A stretch of 64,000 bases of DNA from Castor canadensis (taxonomy: Eukaryota; Chordata; Mammalia; Rodentia; Castoridae): positions 155,449,779 to 155,513,778 of the forward strand of contig NC_133393.1 in assembly GCF_047511655.1 (NCBI RefSeq). Direction: 5' to 3'. Below the pieces are notes generated by a model that saw only the letters and a list, made by a program, of their open reading frames with translations, was not told where the DNA came from and did not search any database. Both the position numbers and the translations under genes were made by a program. Positions 10,807 through 23,431 of the stretch are shown here, one piece after another (the stretch's first letter is position 1; every line of letters starts with the position of its first letter).

Positions 10807-13356
10807 TTAAAATGTGCAGGATAGGGCACAGGATACAACTCAGAAAAAGAATTCCAGGTAAAGCTGTGCACCTTCTGCTACCCTGGCCAGCAGAAAGCCT
10901 TGTGTGTCCCTCGGTGCAAAAGGAAACAAAAGCACCCAGCAGGTCATATGTGCTCACACACGCATCACTCTGCAGGTAGCACACGTGCTCCCGACAGGAA
11001 TTGTCCCTTAAAAAGTGACAGGAAACAGTGGGGGAGTGAAAGTCAATTTCCCCGGCCACACTTCACTGAGGAGTGGCCAGAGTAAGAATGCCAGGGCAGT
11101 GCAGGACAGGGGCTGTCCTCATCTACCCGGAGGTGAGGGGGGTTGCTATGGACAAGGAGCTGAGCCTGCATTTGGTGACAGGATCAACCCGCTGGGGTTC
11201 TCCATAGCTTGAGTCAGGTAAGACATGAGTGAGCTCCGGGCACAAAAAGAAACTTAAGAAGCAGCAGATTTCTCCTCTGTGAAAAAGCTGCAGAGACGGG
11301 AGCTCTGCCTCCAGCAGGCCCAAATCCCTGTGTCAAATGAAGGCCACCTCTGCACCAGGCACCGGGTGCCCTTCAGTGCAGGTCTCATTCATTCTTCAGT
11401 TCACACCATGCACACTGTGGCACGACAGTCCTCTAATTATGAGGCCAAGACCAGACCAAGAAGCTAAGAAACTGGAGGAATGCAGCAAACGACCTGCACC
11501 TGTCAACCGAAGGGCACATCCCCTGAGGTCAGGCACAGGGACCACCAGGTGGAGGAGGGCACAGAGGGGTTGGGTCAGGAAAGAGTGGCTGGGCCTCTGC
11601 GGCAAAACGATCTGCCACTGGTGATTCTGATGTGGACTCGTGGAGAGGCGTCCATGTACCTACGCCCATGGAGCAGACACGCATGTGTGTCACGGCAGCA
11701 GCAGTGACAGCGAGCATGGGAACAAGTCCACACATGGATCCCACATGTTGGAGGAGTTTGCAGAGTTGAAGGTGGGAATCGGGGCACCTTCACTTCCCAC
11801 AGAAGTCTTTGTATTCTCTGTGTTCAGAGGGTGTATGGACATCCAGAGATCCCAGAGGAAGGGCGACCTGGATGGAGGACATTCGACCTGGAGTAGGCAC
11901 AGTTCCCAGATCAGCCCGAACTGGCGCACAGAACTCTGTAGCAGCAGCTGCAGAGAGGTGGGGAGGGCAAGCCAGGGAAGGCGGGTGGTGGGAGGGAGGG
12001 AAGCCAGGGCCAGAAGCACAGCTCATCTGGTCCAAGGCCATGGCACTGCCCTGCACTGTCTGCAGCGGCCTTCCTACGGGAGCAGCACCCCACAATGCAT
12101 GTCTGCAGCACACATTCGCCTCCCTGGCCCTAACTCAGACCTCGCCAGGCACTTCTGCGATGAGTGACATGGCAGCCAGAATCCAAGAAGTGAAGACTAT
12201 TTAAAATATGGCTTTTGTAAAATAATGTGTTAGCTTTAAGAACACTTATAAATGAAAGCCCAAGTCCTTCGAGGTCTTCAAACACAGTCTGCAGTCCCTG
12301 CAGTCTTGCTTATTGTTTTTGGAAAAAGAAGTCTTTTCCTCTGCCAACTTCTGAAATGTTTTGTGGCTGTTAATGTGAGAACCATGTGACACATGTTTCG
12401 CTGCCGTCCTGGGTCAGTGAGAAATCCTGGAGCAGGGTGGGGGCTGTGGGAGATGGGGCCAAGCCATTGTGGCCAGGTGCCATGGGGCAGGATGCAGGGG
12501 CGGTGCTGGGAACTGGGCGGCTCTAACCTGGATGCTAAGGACAAGGGTTTGGTGTATTTACCAGAGTGCTTCCGCCCCCCTGGCTGTGATGTGGACAAAT
12601 TGACCTCTGAGCATCAGTTTTCTTGCCTGCAAGGTGAGGATTATGGCAATTATCTTTGAGTTCTGTGAGGATTCTAGAATCCATGCACCCAGCACAGAGG
12701 TGGCACTCACAGGTGACCCTCAGCATCATCACCACGTCCTCTACAAAGCCAGCAGAGTGATGGGAAAACTGCTGCAGGTAGGGAGGAGGCCAGGGCTGGA
12801 CTCAAGGTTGGCCAGGCCCCAGTGCCAGGGGACTGCTCGGGACACACAGCTTTGAACGGAGCAGGCAAGGCTGCCTCTGAGTGTTTGCCTTACGAGGTAG
12901 TATGTGGGCGCTGGGGTCATAAAGAAATGATCCTGCAGCTGTGTGGGGTTGTGGACCAGCCCCATGTTCTCAGGGCTGCAACCGTGTGTGCTGGCTACTT
13001 CCCAGGATGGCCGGGCTTAGGGCCACCTGGAGCAGTGTTCTGTGTCCCTAGGTCAGGGTGTGTGACCTTCACAGTGAGCCACAGGCTAGGCACCATGGTG
13101 CCTGGGAGGGGACAGGCAGGGGCCATGGTGAAGGATCTGAGCTCAGTTCTGAGGCTGTGGAGAAGCTGTCAACAGACTGAGGCAGAGCAGTGATGTTTCT
13201 CATCCACACCTGTGTCGTGAGTACTCACTGGGCCACACATAGGAGCTGCCCTAGAGCAACTATGACCTTATTTTCACCTCCAGACGGCAAAGTTAAACTT
13301 GAACCTGCCTCTGTATATTTTAGTTTGTCATTTGTTTTCTTCTAACAATGAAGCAA
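10807..13356. other. CERK intron 1, mostly unique sequence
   Basis: Several chance frames, the longest 175 codons at 11640-12167 plus, but none has recognisable domains or splice context. A MIR relic lies at about 12570-12710. Confidence 0.45.
12570..12712 (+). repeat. MIR relic
   Basis: Follows the MIR order: ...GACCTCTGAGCATCAGTTTTCTTGCCTGCAA, then GGATTATGGCAAT, then GTGAGGATT and a GCAC/CAGCACAG tail. Diverged. Confidence 0.5.
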
Positions 13357-13425
13357 TCTGGCAGGGCATGGTGCACACCTGTAAATCCCAGCACTCGGGA
13401 GGTTGAGGTAGGAGGATTAAAAGTT
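13357..13425 (+). mobile_element. B1 SINE fragment
   Basis: GGCATGGTGCACACCTGTAA and GCACTCGGGAGGTTGAGG; truncated on the right. Confidence 0.7.
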
Positions 13426-15975
13426 AGTGTTAGTACTGGTTCAAATACTACAATTGCTACAAATTTTTAAAAAATGTTCTCATTCAATACTCCTTCCCAA
13501 AAATGAACTAAAAATTTGTAACCTAATCTCCACACTTTTGCTGACAGCAGACTCCAGAAACATCAGATGCCCCGTGGTCAAGTGAGGGGACCACTGGTTC
13601 CTGGTCAGCACTAGCTTGTTGGGTCCTCTTTGCAGAGCTTGCTCACCACAGTGCAAGGACTCTGACTGCCAGTGTCTGCTCTTCCAGTTCTGTCCTATCT
13701 GTTTTCAGTGACTGTCGTGACAGATGGAAAACAATGCCCGCTGCCAGTCAGCTCTGTTAGAAGTTCCTGGGCTTTCCTGTGTACCTGGAGGGCAGTGAAG
13801 TCTGCCAGTGACCCAAGTGCACACACATATAAACACACATCTAACAGGGCCAGGGTCAAGGTGGTGGGACTATGCTGCTCAGCCAAGCTCTCACAGTCAC
13901 TTGGGCAGCCCAAGAGGCCTCATGCCTCTCAGGGATGTGCCGCCAGAACAAAACCAAGTTCACAGTTGAGTACAGAGGCTGCCCTGGCTGTGTACAAACG
14001 CAAGCTCAGATGTGAGAGAAGAGGGGATGGTGCAAGAGACCTGGCCCTAGAGTGCCTACCAGCAAGGGCTGCGTGTCCTGTGAAGGCCAAGGCACACATC
14101 CCCACAGGACATAGGTGATGAAGTGGCTCGAGCACCTTGACCTCCACATGCCCAACCCACACAGGTGCCTGAGCCACAAGGGTGCCTAGAAGGACTCCCA
14201 AGAGATCTGGGTGGGGAGCGCGTTGCACTGCCCTGCAATTAAACACACAAACGTTTGCCAGGCAAGCCTCTCCCCAGCTATTGCTGCACGAACACCTGAC
14301 CTTCATGAAAATGACAGACAAGCACTGGCCTGTGAGAAGTCAGGCAAAAACAGCACTGCCCACAGCTGCCACTGGCAATCTAGAGATGACACACAGGTAA
14401 CAATTCACTTGAGAGTAGTCAAGCTGTCCACTTCGACAGGGGACACTTCCTGCCGCACTCGCCACCCGGACACAGCTCTCCATCTGTTGCACAGACCAGG
14501 TGGGAAAAGCAAAAGCCATGTTGTGCAATGATCCAGTGCCATTGCTGCTTCTCCAGCCTCGATGCTGCAGCCCTGTGCCAGGTGGAGTACAAATGGTACA
14601 TCGTTCGTGCTAAGAGTGGCCTTGGATGAGTGCATCCTGAGGGTTACAAGATGCCCATGTGCTGGAATGGCCTCGTCAAGTCCATCAATTCCTGCTTGGA
14701 GGGGAACCAGGGGACCCCTCCACCCACACCAGTGTCTCAAGGTTCCTTCACACTGGCAGTACCATGCGGCCACGAGGTTCCAGCACAGACAAAACAGGGT
14801 CCAAGATGGGCCCCTGGCTGCAGGGGACGTCTCACGGATCCAGCATGCTCCAACTTGAGCCCCAGAGAGGACGGTTTATGGCTGTAATCCGGGAGGAAGG
14901 ATGACTGTGACTCGTGTGGCTCCTTTGGCTGGCAGAGCATGGGGCCCACCCACTCTGCTCATCTGTTCAGAGCACGTGTGACACGCCCACCTGAGCCCTT
15001 CAAGCCAGGAAACTCACGGCCCTTTGGACACGCACAAATACATCCCTACAGGACAAGGAGACAGAGCCACTAGGAAGTGAGCTGTAGTCGCCTGTGTAGC
15101 CAGGACAAAGCCAACAAGCCTGGCTGCAAGGCCTCCTAACACCACAGCCTGGCATTTCTGGTGACCTTGAAGGTCTGCTTCTAACCCCCATGCGACCCAG
15201 AGAGGGCGTTTGTTCCCAGCGTTCCTCAGCTCCGCTGTCTCCATGCACGTGGGGTAACCACTGAGGCCCAGCTAATGAGAGAGCTGCCAGGCCTTCTACT
15301 GCAGACTGTCCCAGGTCTCAGGAACTGGGCTAGGCTGTGTCACTTACAACTGCAATATCAATTCAGAACAGGAAAAGGGCCACAGGAGGGGCAGACTTAA
15401 GTGGCCTCAAAAGAAGGAAGAACTTGAATTTCCCTTGAGAACAAAGGGTGTTACGAAGACCAAAACATCAGCTTTTCAATGATGATTGAAAACAACCCGT
15501 TTTCAATCTCTCTGAGCACATTTTCTCCTGTGGCACAAGTGCCATTTCAGGTAATTCCCTGCTCCTAAAGATGTACCCTGGCTGACAAGAACCAACCACG
15601 TCCTGCAGAGTCCATGGAATCCCACGTTCATCTCCTCCCGTGGCCTGGAGGATCATGGGAGGAGCAGTACTGAGCACGCATGTACTGCTCGCTACTCTGG
15701 AACATGATTCTCAGTGAGGATTTCTGTCTTCTCACTCCACGGCAGTTACCCATGCTGGGCCTCTCAGCGCCCACCAGGAGAAGCTAATCCCAGGATTTGC
15801 TGTGTGGAGTCTCCTAGAGTTAAAGTCCCAGGATGAAGTGGCAGCCAGGTGAGCAGGTGAGGCCAGGAACCCACCAGTCCTACTTGCTATAACAGGACAG
15901 TCACACCAGGATATGCCCAAGTTATGTAAAATTAAACTTTAAAATACTCGCTACAATTTAAAAAGGAAAAGAAGG
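13426..15975. other. CERK intron 1, unique sequence
   Basis: No repeat family or gene recognised. Frames of 100-148 codons (13672-14118 plus, 13929-14321 minus, 14405-14773 minus) look like chance in GC-moderate DNA. Confidence 0.45.
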
Positions 15976-16070
15976 GACTGGGGTTGTAGCTCAGTGGTTG
16001 AGTGTTTGCCTAGCATGCACAAGGCTCTCAGTTTGATCCCCAGTACCGGAAACAAAAAAGAAAAGAAAAG
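15976..16070 (+). mobile_element. ID SINE monomer
   Basis: GGTTGTAGCTCAGTGGTTGAG and GTTTGATCCCCAGTACC, with an A/GA tail; close to the general rodent ID sequence. Confidence 0.75.
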
Positions 16071-16917
16071 CCATGCAAGTCAGACAAAGAAATATCTTGA
16101 GCCTTATCTTAGTAAGGGCTGGACTGCAGCCGCTAAGGAGGCTGATTTGAGGCTACTCTGACACAGGAGCCGGGAACTTCTTCACCTGAACCACAGTGGT
16201 CTCCCCAGTCCAGTCTGATGAGGAGAGTTCAAAATGTTCCATCAAAGGAAATGAACTTACGCAGCTGCCTATCACTTTGTCATGAGCCACTTAAGGCTAC
16301 AGAGCTGCTGACCCCAAGGCTACTTGTCACGGTGCAGAATGGCAAGTCCCACCAATGTGGCCAACCGCAGACACCACTTCTATTAGAAAATGGTCTGTCT
16401 TAATTGTGACATTTCTATCTGGAACCATTTCTTCTCAGTGGGGTAGTTTACCAGTGAAACAATTTCAAATAAAACTGTAAGTCATGATGCTCTGACAGGG
16501 GCCCTGTGATCAGTGTGTGCTATTTCACACACTGCGGTGCAATCTTGACTTGGTCCATACGTCAGGAGCCACGCAGTGACTCCTTCACATTAGGACCTGG
16601 TCTCAGTACAGTGGCTGTTCCCTGTGGACATCCCATGGAACCCCCTCCCCATTAGGGTGAGACTCTCTCCTACCCTAATGTAGTCCCAAGTCTGCCAGCC
16701 CACACGGGGCAGGTCTGTTGTCTGCCCAGGGCTGTGGGTATGGGATCCTCACCCTACCTGGCATCGGATGGGACACTCAGTCATCTAGGACTCTCATCTA
16801 AGGATTCCTGACTGGGCTCCAGCTTCCTCTGACTTCCACCTACCCTCCTCAGCTTCTCCAAATTCAAGCCAAGTTCACAGTCCATCTTTCTTCACTCTGA
16901 TCAAAATGGTAAACTTG

Positions 16918-17485
16918 TTTAACAGAGTGATTAAGAGTGAATTTGGGGCCAGGCATGGTAGCTCAAGTCTGTAATCCCAACTATTCAGGAGGCAGAGACT
17001 GGGAGAATCTGGGTTCAAGGCCAGCCTGGGCAAAAGGTTCTCAAGGCCCCATCTCAACCAATAAAAGTTGGGCAAGGTGGTGCATGCCTGTCATCCCAGC
17101 TACTCAGGCACAAATAGGAGAACTGAAGTCCAGGGCTGCCCAGGCTTAAAGTGAGACCCTATCTCCAGATACACCCCCCACACACAAAAAAGGGTTCTGG
17201 CAGAGTGGCTCAAGTGGTAGAGTGCCTGCCTAACAAGCATGAGGACCTGAGTTCAAACCCCAGTACTGCAAAAAAAGAAAGAAAGAAAGAAAAGGAGTGA
17301 AGTTGGGAGCAAAGTGCTGGATCTGACACCAGGTTCTGGCACTGTGTGATCTTGGGCAATTACTTCTCTGTGCCTCAGTTACTTCACTTAAAAAATGGGG
17401 ATGCGTGAGAATGAAGGAGACTGTCACCTATATAAAATGCTGAGAAGGGCCTGGCGCAGTAAGATGTTACTAAGTGTCAGCTGTC
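16918..17485 (+). repeat. MIR element split by a SINE
   Basis: Left part AACAGAGTGATTAAGAGTG (16921-16947) and right part from 17308, with TGTGTGATCTTGGGCAA, CTCTGTGCCTCAGTTACTTC and GGGCCTGGCGCAGTAAG, together follow the MIR consensus. A trimeric SINE sits between them. Confidence 0.75.
16948..17294 (+). mobile_element. Trimeric B1-B1-ID SINE inserted in a MIR
   Basis: First B1 unit 16948-17058, second B1 unit 17066-17175, ID-like unit 17186-17268, then A/GAAA tail. Flanked by GAGTGAATTTGGG (16935-16947) and GAGTGAAGTTGGG (17295-17307), a 13-bp target duplication with one mismatch. The whole three-part unit therefore inserted together. Confidence 0.85.
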
Positions 17486-19500
17486 AGTACTGCCTACCTG
17501 TCATTCAGCAAGTGACACCATCCACTGTGACCAGACTAGCATTCGTGAAGTGTCCTGCAGAGACCCCCGGTCCCAAGAAACACTTGAACCAAACTTAGGT
17601 TACAAACACAGCAGGGCTCAGAACACCTTTGGGAGTCCTAAATGTTCCCTGATTCTAGAAAAGGCTGGGAAGGGTAGGAAGGTCAGCTGGGAGGCTGGTC
17701 CCCTGGCCTCAAGATGCCTGACTCTCTGGGAAAGGAGTTAACGCCCAGCCCAGCAGCTTGGTTTTACTCCAACCTTTCTAGACCATCTGAGGTACAAATC
17801 TTAAGACTCTTAAGCGCTAAAGTATCTCAAGCTTACTGCCCTTAGAGGACAGAGCACGGATGCCTGGCAAACTTTAAAATCAGTGGGTCACACAGATTGA
17901 AGAGTGACACAGAAAAGTCCAAATGCTTGCCACAGTGGTGTGACGGGCCCACTCACTGCTCGGACTTCCTGCGCCTCTACTCTGTGGCCGACGTGGGTCT
18001 AGAGAGGAGTGAGAGCAGGGACAGAGGAGTGTGTCCTCCAGGACACAGTCATCAGGGGACATCCAGTAACAAATCCAACCAATGTAAACCGTTTAGCCAA
18101 TTCAACAACTTATCCAGAGTATCCAAATGCCAGAGGAGCAGGGCAAGAGGTATGGAGGGCTGGGAAGACCCCACTGAAGAAGCGAAATCTGGGCAGACTT
18201 GACGGGGTGACTTGACTGGGGCTAGCAGTATGGGTGGTGAGATGAGTATCAGGTGGCCTGCCCCGGACAAGGAGCAGCTCAGAGCGCACTCCATCTGAGG
18301 TCGTGCTGACCTATCAGGGGAGGGACAGCCATGCATTAGAAAACCTAATGCAGCGCAGCTCTGGTTGACAAGCCGCGAGCCTTGGTCTTCTTTCACAGGA
18401 GCTTTTCTGGTGGCCCACGGATGCCACAGGGCATCCGTGAGTGGCTGTGTGTCCTCACCAGGAACTCCTTGTCCGGGGCCTCAGGAGCTGTTCTCACCAG
18501 GAGGGGCTGGGCAAGGGGCTGCGGCACACTGCCCATACACAGAGCGGTGCACCCTGGTGCTCCACCTGCCTCCCGAGACCCAGGCTGGGCTGAGGTGCCC
18601 CTGCAGAAGCAGAGACAGGCAGAGCTGCTGGGAAGGTGAGTGGGCAGTTGAAGTGGGAAGGCCAGGGAGCCAGCACCCTTCAAGCCAGAAACCTCTCCAC
18701 ATATACTTGCACGCACACGCACGCTTGACCCTCTGAACAGGACAGCAGGCCACACTTCACTGTCAAGTCCACAGACAGAAAGTCACTCAAGACCCCAAAG
18801 AGAAGGGAAGGAGTGAGAGGTCAACCGCTGACCACCTCATTAGAGAAGAAGCCAGTGTTCTGGGATCCTGTTACCACAACAATGGCCCTAAACCTCACTG
18901 AAGCTTGTTTCTAACAACCATCCAGCTGAGCTCATACCCGCGGTCTTTCAGTTCATCCTCCGTGCAAAGATCTTATTTCCTTCCATCCACCAAGCTTCTC
19001 TTCTCTACCAGGGCTCCTCCCATCAACAGCCCCTCTCCTTTTTCCTAAGGCCAGCCTACTACTGGCTATATTGTTTTTAACCCACAGCTCTTTAACTGTG
19101 AAACACAGCTCTTAAATAATGTACTAATGCTCTGGTCTGTATAAGGTGCTCTTGGGAAGGAAACTGGAGGAATAAGATCGAGTTCCAGCCCCAAAGAAGA
19201 AACCCACTGTAAGGCACGATGTGATGAGAGTCATTCCCTAGCACAAACGCAGTGTTACACGTTGTGATACTTGTGTGCTGACATAAGTACATGTCAGAAT
19301 AGTCTTTTTCCTCCTTTTAAATTTCTTGGCCACTATACTAAGAACCCCCAGATTTCATCACAAAACAGCAAGGTTTTTTTATAGGTATTCCAAAATATGA
19401 AAAGAGAAAAAAAAGATTTCCAGATCATAACTTATGTAAACTTACTGGAAGTAGGAAAGAGGGAGGGAGAGAAGAAGAAAAAGAAAAACGCTTTTAAAAA
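17486..19500. other. CERK intron 1, unique sequence
   Basis: No gene recognised. 19,450-19,500 is a GA/A-rich tract leading into the next SINE. Confidence 0.45.
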
Positions 19501-19504
19501 AACA

Positions 19505-19692
19505 GAAGTTGCCAGGCACTGGTGGCTTACACCTATAATCCTAGCTACTCAGGAGGCAGAGATCAGGAGGATCATGGTTTGAGTCCAGCAAGACCCTATC
19601 TCGAAAAAGCCCATCATAGAAAAGGGCTAGTGGCTCAAGGTGTAGGCCCTGAGTTCAAACCCCACTTTGCAAAAAGACAAAAAAGAAAAGTC
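19505..19692 (+). mobile_element. B1-ID composite SINE
   Basis: GCCAGGCACTGGTGGCTTACACC start, CAAGACCCTATCTCGAAAAAG junction, shortened ID-like unit with GAGTTCAAACCCCA and an A-rich tail. Confidence 0.8.
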
Positions 19693-19696
19693 ATTC

Positions 19697-19919
19697 AAGC
19701 CAGGCATAGTAAAATGTCCTTGTAATCCCAGCTGCTCAGGAGGTAGAGGTAGGAGGATTAAAGTCCAAGGTCAACCTAGACACAAGCTTGAGATTCAATC
19801 TCAAAAATACCTAAAGCAAAAATGGCTGGGTGCATGGCTCAAGTGACTATCACTTGAGCACCTGCCTCGCAAGCACAAGGCCCTGAGTTCAAACCCCAGT
19901 AAAAAAGAAAAGAAAAAAG
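19697..19919 (+). mobile_element. B1-ID composite SINE
   Basis: A second composite directly after the previous one. The ID-like part has a small internal duplication (CAAGTGACTATCACTTGAGCA). Confidence 0.8.
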
Positions 19920-20719
19920 TTGTTCAGATGACCTGTTGTGGAAAGATCCTATGTCTTTCTGAACCACATACCTTCTTCACATCCTAACCATAAGCCCGAT
20001 TCCATGGGACTCAGAATTAACTCACAGAGCACTTTCCCTCTACACCAGCCGTGTACCAGCTCATGGGGCTTCCGTCAGCCGAAGGCCTGCCAGCCCTGTC
20101 CTCACCCGTACTGTGCCATCAGCGCCTGGGAGGGGCTGGGCCTGGGAGGCAGGCAGGGCTTTTCAAGCAGGACTGAGCAGGCAAATGCCCTCCTCCCTCG
20201 AATGCAGGCCTAGCCAGGCCACAGGATGGTTTTTCCCCTGTGAGGGAAGGTCTGGGGAGGAGGGCAGAACTTAACCACATACGCACCCTAGTCTGGAGTC
20301 CCAGAAACCAGGTGGCTAATCCTAGACCTGTTTCTAGGCCAGCAGCAGAGCCAAGTCCACACCAGCTGGCATTTCTACACACGGAAAACCCGCCTGTCCC
20401 CACCCTGTCAGGCCGCCTGCGAGGATAGTCACATCCTGAAGACCTGATGTGTCAGGCTCCAGAGCCCGTGCTGGGAACGAGCTGTTGGAACCCCGCACAC
20501 TCCACTGCACCAATGACCACAGGCCATTTGGGGCAACCTAAGTGGGCCCCAGAATCCTCTCCTTAAAGTGGGAGCACAGTCAGGATTTGGGTGTCCGAGG
20601 TCCAGGGCAGCTTTGCTGAGCGCCTCCCAGCCTGCCAGTGGAGACCCAAGTCCTGGGTTCCATCTCCAAGCGAGGTGATGATGGAGTCACCCTGAGGGTT
20701 GCTGTAAAGATTCCCCAAG
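19920..20719. other. CERK intron 1, unique sequence
   Basis: Nothing recognised. Confidence 0.45.
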
Positions 20720-20870
20720 GCACAAAAAATATCAACCTGATCAGAAAAAGGGACCAGGACTTCTGGTTCTGGCCAGGATGAAGTAAGCCCAGGACTCCTT
20801 CCTCCCCCGCTGATTATGACCAAAAACTCTGGACAAGATGGAAAAACGGCAATTAAGTAAGAGTGGATGT

Positions 20871-20924
20871 CCAACAGGCAGGGGCTGGAGCTGCCATCCA
20901 GCAGGCAGGGGCTGGAGCTGTCAA
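20871..20924 (+). repeat. 27-bp tandem duplication
   Basis: Two adjacent copies, 20871-20897 and 20898-20924, share AGGCAGGGGCTGGAGCTG and differ at only a few positions. Confidence 0.85.
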
Positions 20925-21319
20925 CCCTGTGGAGAGTGAACAGTTTGGTTGGAATCTCGAGATTTTTCCTTTTATCCTCCATCTTCAGCTCTGACCCTAG
21001 GGCAGCCTGAGCTATGGGAGAACAGGTGTGTGCCGGCGGTGAAAAAAAAGAGAACCTACCCCTGGCCAGAGGAGCTAGAGCACGGCGGGGTGGAGACCTC
21101 AGCAAGGACAGGACTAGGCAAGGGTGACCAGGCTCTTGAGTGGACACAGTCCCAGAGAAGCACACCAGCCATCTGTCCTACCACCCACGTCCAGCCTTAG
21201 CAGGTGATGGATACCGGGGCAAAGGCTTGGAAAGCTGGGTCTGTCTCATCCTGTAAGATCTTGCTGTCTGTGCCCAACCATGTGGACACCTGCTTTGAAA
21301 AAAGGAATGTCCTCCAAAG

Positions 21320-21435
21320 GGTTTTTGTTTTTGTTTTTGAGACAGGATCTGTTCAAGCTGGCTTTGAACTTGAGATCCTCCTGCCTCTGCCTCCCAAGTG
21401 CTGGGATTACAACTGTGCACCACTACATCTGGCTT
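21320..21435 (-). mobile_element. B1 SINE monomer with target duplication
   Basis: Antisense B1 with TTTTTGAGACAGGATCTG start and GCTGGGATTACAACTGTGC. Flanked by CTCCAAAG at 21312-21319 and 21436-21443. Confidence 0.85.
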
Positions 21436-21497
21436 CTCCAAAGAATGTGAGCGGGACTGAATCACACCACATAGTCCAGATGTCCAGGATCCAACTA

Positions 21498-21602
21498 AGA
21501 GTCAGAAGGCATGGCTCAAATGGTAAAGTGCCACCTAGGAAGCATGAGGCCAAGTTCAAACCTCAGTACCAAAAAGAAAAAAAAAAAGAGCGAGAGAGAG
21601 AA
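21498..21602 (+). mobile_element. ID-like SINE monomer
   Basis: GCATGGCTCAAATGGTAAAG, AAGTTCAAACCTCAGTACC, and a long A/GA tail. Confidence 0.7.
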
Positions 21603-22294
21603 AGTGAGTGTGAGCGAGCCAGGAAGTGCTGACATTGTCAAAGAAGTAGAGAGCCAACGGATGGCAACCTTGACATGACCTAGACCTTGGAGTTACCAAA
21701 TGAGACCTCTGAAGTAGCTGTGTGCACCACACTCAGTAAGGCACACATGAACATCCTTAGAAGCGAGTTGAAAGACACCTCAGGAGGGAGATGGAAGAGT
21801 CCCAGTGCAATTCAGAGCTGAAGAGTGCCACATCTGAAGTTTAAGGTTACTAGAGGGACTCAGAGCAGAATGATACAACAGGGGTAGAGATAGGTCGGAA
21901 TGATCTTCCGAAGAACAGAGAAAGCTGTTCCTACTGCACAAGGACCGTCATTCCTGAGAAGGTGGACTTGATGTACTCGTCCCTGCTCCTGCCTAAAAGT
22001 CAGTATAAAACCAACATAAAGACTTAGAAAGGTTGAGGGAAGAGGGCAGCTGAGTCGGGGCTGAGGGCTGGAGAGGGGGTTCAGTGGAGGGTGCCCTGGG
22101 CTCCCTTTTGCATCTCAAACCTCAGACCTGGAACTGAAGAAGCTCCGGCCTGAAGGTGCTCATGAGTGCAAACAAGAATGCCAACTAAAGCCTGCTCTCT
22201 CCAGCCAAAGGACCAGGGAAGGGATGCCCTTGCAAGATGGAAGCTTTTAGAGAAGAACCACCCTCTAGCAGCCAAACCAAGGGCTCCAAAGCCC

Positions 22295-22640
22295 AGTGTG
22301 GTAGTGCACAGCTATAATCCCAGCTACTTGGGAAGTGAAGATCAGCATGATCACAGTTCGAGGACAACCTGGAAAAAAGGTTAGCGAGATCCCATCTCAA
22401 CCAACAAGCCAGGAGTGGTGGCATCCACCTCTGATCCCAGCTACCAGGGAGGCAGTAGGTAGGAGGATTGTGGCCAGGCAAAAGTGGAAAACCCTGCCTG
22501 AAAAATAACTGAAGCGAAAAGGGCTGGAGGTGTGGCTCAAGTGGTTGAGCACCTGCCTAGCAAACACAAAACCCTGAGTTCAAAAGTAAATAAGTAAATA
22601 CTGCCAAAAAATAAATAAGTAAATAAATAAAAAAATAAAA
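22295..22640 (+). mobile_element. Trimeric B1-B1-ID SINE
   Basis: B1 unit (22300-22400), second B1 unit (22405-22515), then ID-like unit (22523-22585) joined by AAATAACTGAAGCGAAAAGGG, ending in an (AAATAAGT)n-like tail. Confidence 0.8.
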
Positions 22641-22699
22641 GTCAGTCCACCACCTCCCACCAAGCCAACCATTACAAGGAACTCACTGATGTAGGCACG

Positions 22700-23060
22700 T
22701 AGAAGGTAAAGGAATACAAAAAGGTAGATCACATAAATGGTAATCAGAAGACAGAAGTGGCCACTTTAGTATCAGACAAAGTAACTTCAAACCAAAGAAA
22801 ACTGCCAGAGATGGAAAGGGACGCTGTGTGTGACAAAGAGCCAGTCCACCATGACAGAGCAATCCTCAGTGTACAAGCAGCAGAGAGACAGCCATAAAAC
22901 ATGCGAGGCAAAACCTCCTAGAACTAAAAGGAGAAGTAAATGAATCTCCAATTATGTTTGGGCCCCAAATCAGACGGGGTGTGGAATTCAGTGCCACCAT
23001 CGAGCAGCAGGGTCCAGCCAGCACGAATAGAACACACCACCACCGACAACAGGACGTCTT
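22700..23060 (+). mobile_element. Ancient L1 fragment
   Basis: Diverged L1-like stretch (GTATCAGACAAAGTAACTTC... AAACCTCCTAGAACTAAAAGG). It probably belongs to the same old copy as 20.7-22.0 kb. Confidence 0.4.
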
Positions 23061-23431
23061 CCCTGCCAGTCCATGAAACAATACCAAGACAGACTACCTG
23101 CCCCAGCTGCTCCTCTTGCTCTTAACGTCACACTTTGCTTGATGTTGCTCTGGCCATATGAAACTAAGCTCAGCCTGCAGATGTGTATGCTGTTGCCCAG
23201 CGGGGGTTCTAAATTTGCCCTGACCTGATGGGGTTCTGCTGTAGACATGGGCCACGGGGGTAGGAATCCCAAATGAGCAGGTTCCCCAAATAGCAGGAGC
23301 AATTTTTGCAGATGACCAGATTTTTTTTTTTTCCTTTTTTGGAAAGTCAAAAATATTTTTAGGCATCTGAATTAGCTGCTTTTATAATATATCCAGTTAT
23401 TTTTTTTCTTCAGTAGCAATGATTTAGAACA

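Larger units (their letters stand above)
20720..22030 (+). mobile_element. Ancient L1 5' region/ORF1-like fragment
   Basis: Sequence resembling old mammalian L1 5' ends: GACTTCTGGTTCTGGCCAGGATG-like at 20758-20780, GTCCAGGATCCAACTAAGAGTC at 21483-21504, and AATTCAGAGCTGAAGAGTGCC-like at 21810-21830. It is interrupted by an antisense B1 and an ID unit. The family is not certain. Confidence 0.45.

Noticed and set aside
11640-12167. 175-codon plus-strand frame in CERK intron 1
   Set aside because: Overlapped by equally long frames on both strands; no family resemblance.
14405-14773. Possible processed pseudogene at 14.4-14.8 kb
   Set aside because: The 122-codon frame and the other frames resemble no protein I know, and there is no poly-A tail or duplication.
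18481-18500. CACCAGGAGGGG as a CTCF site (also near 25115 and 44148)
   Set aside because: One or more mismatches to the core; only the two full matches were kept.
20563-21165. 200-codon minus-strand frame
   Set aside because: Overlaps old L1-like sequence on the other strand and a 27-bp tandem duplication; the duplicated peptide is a by-product.
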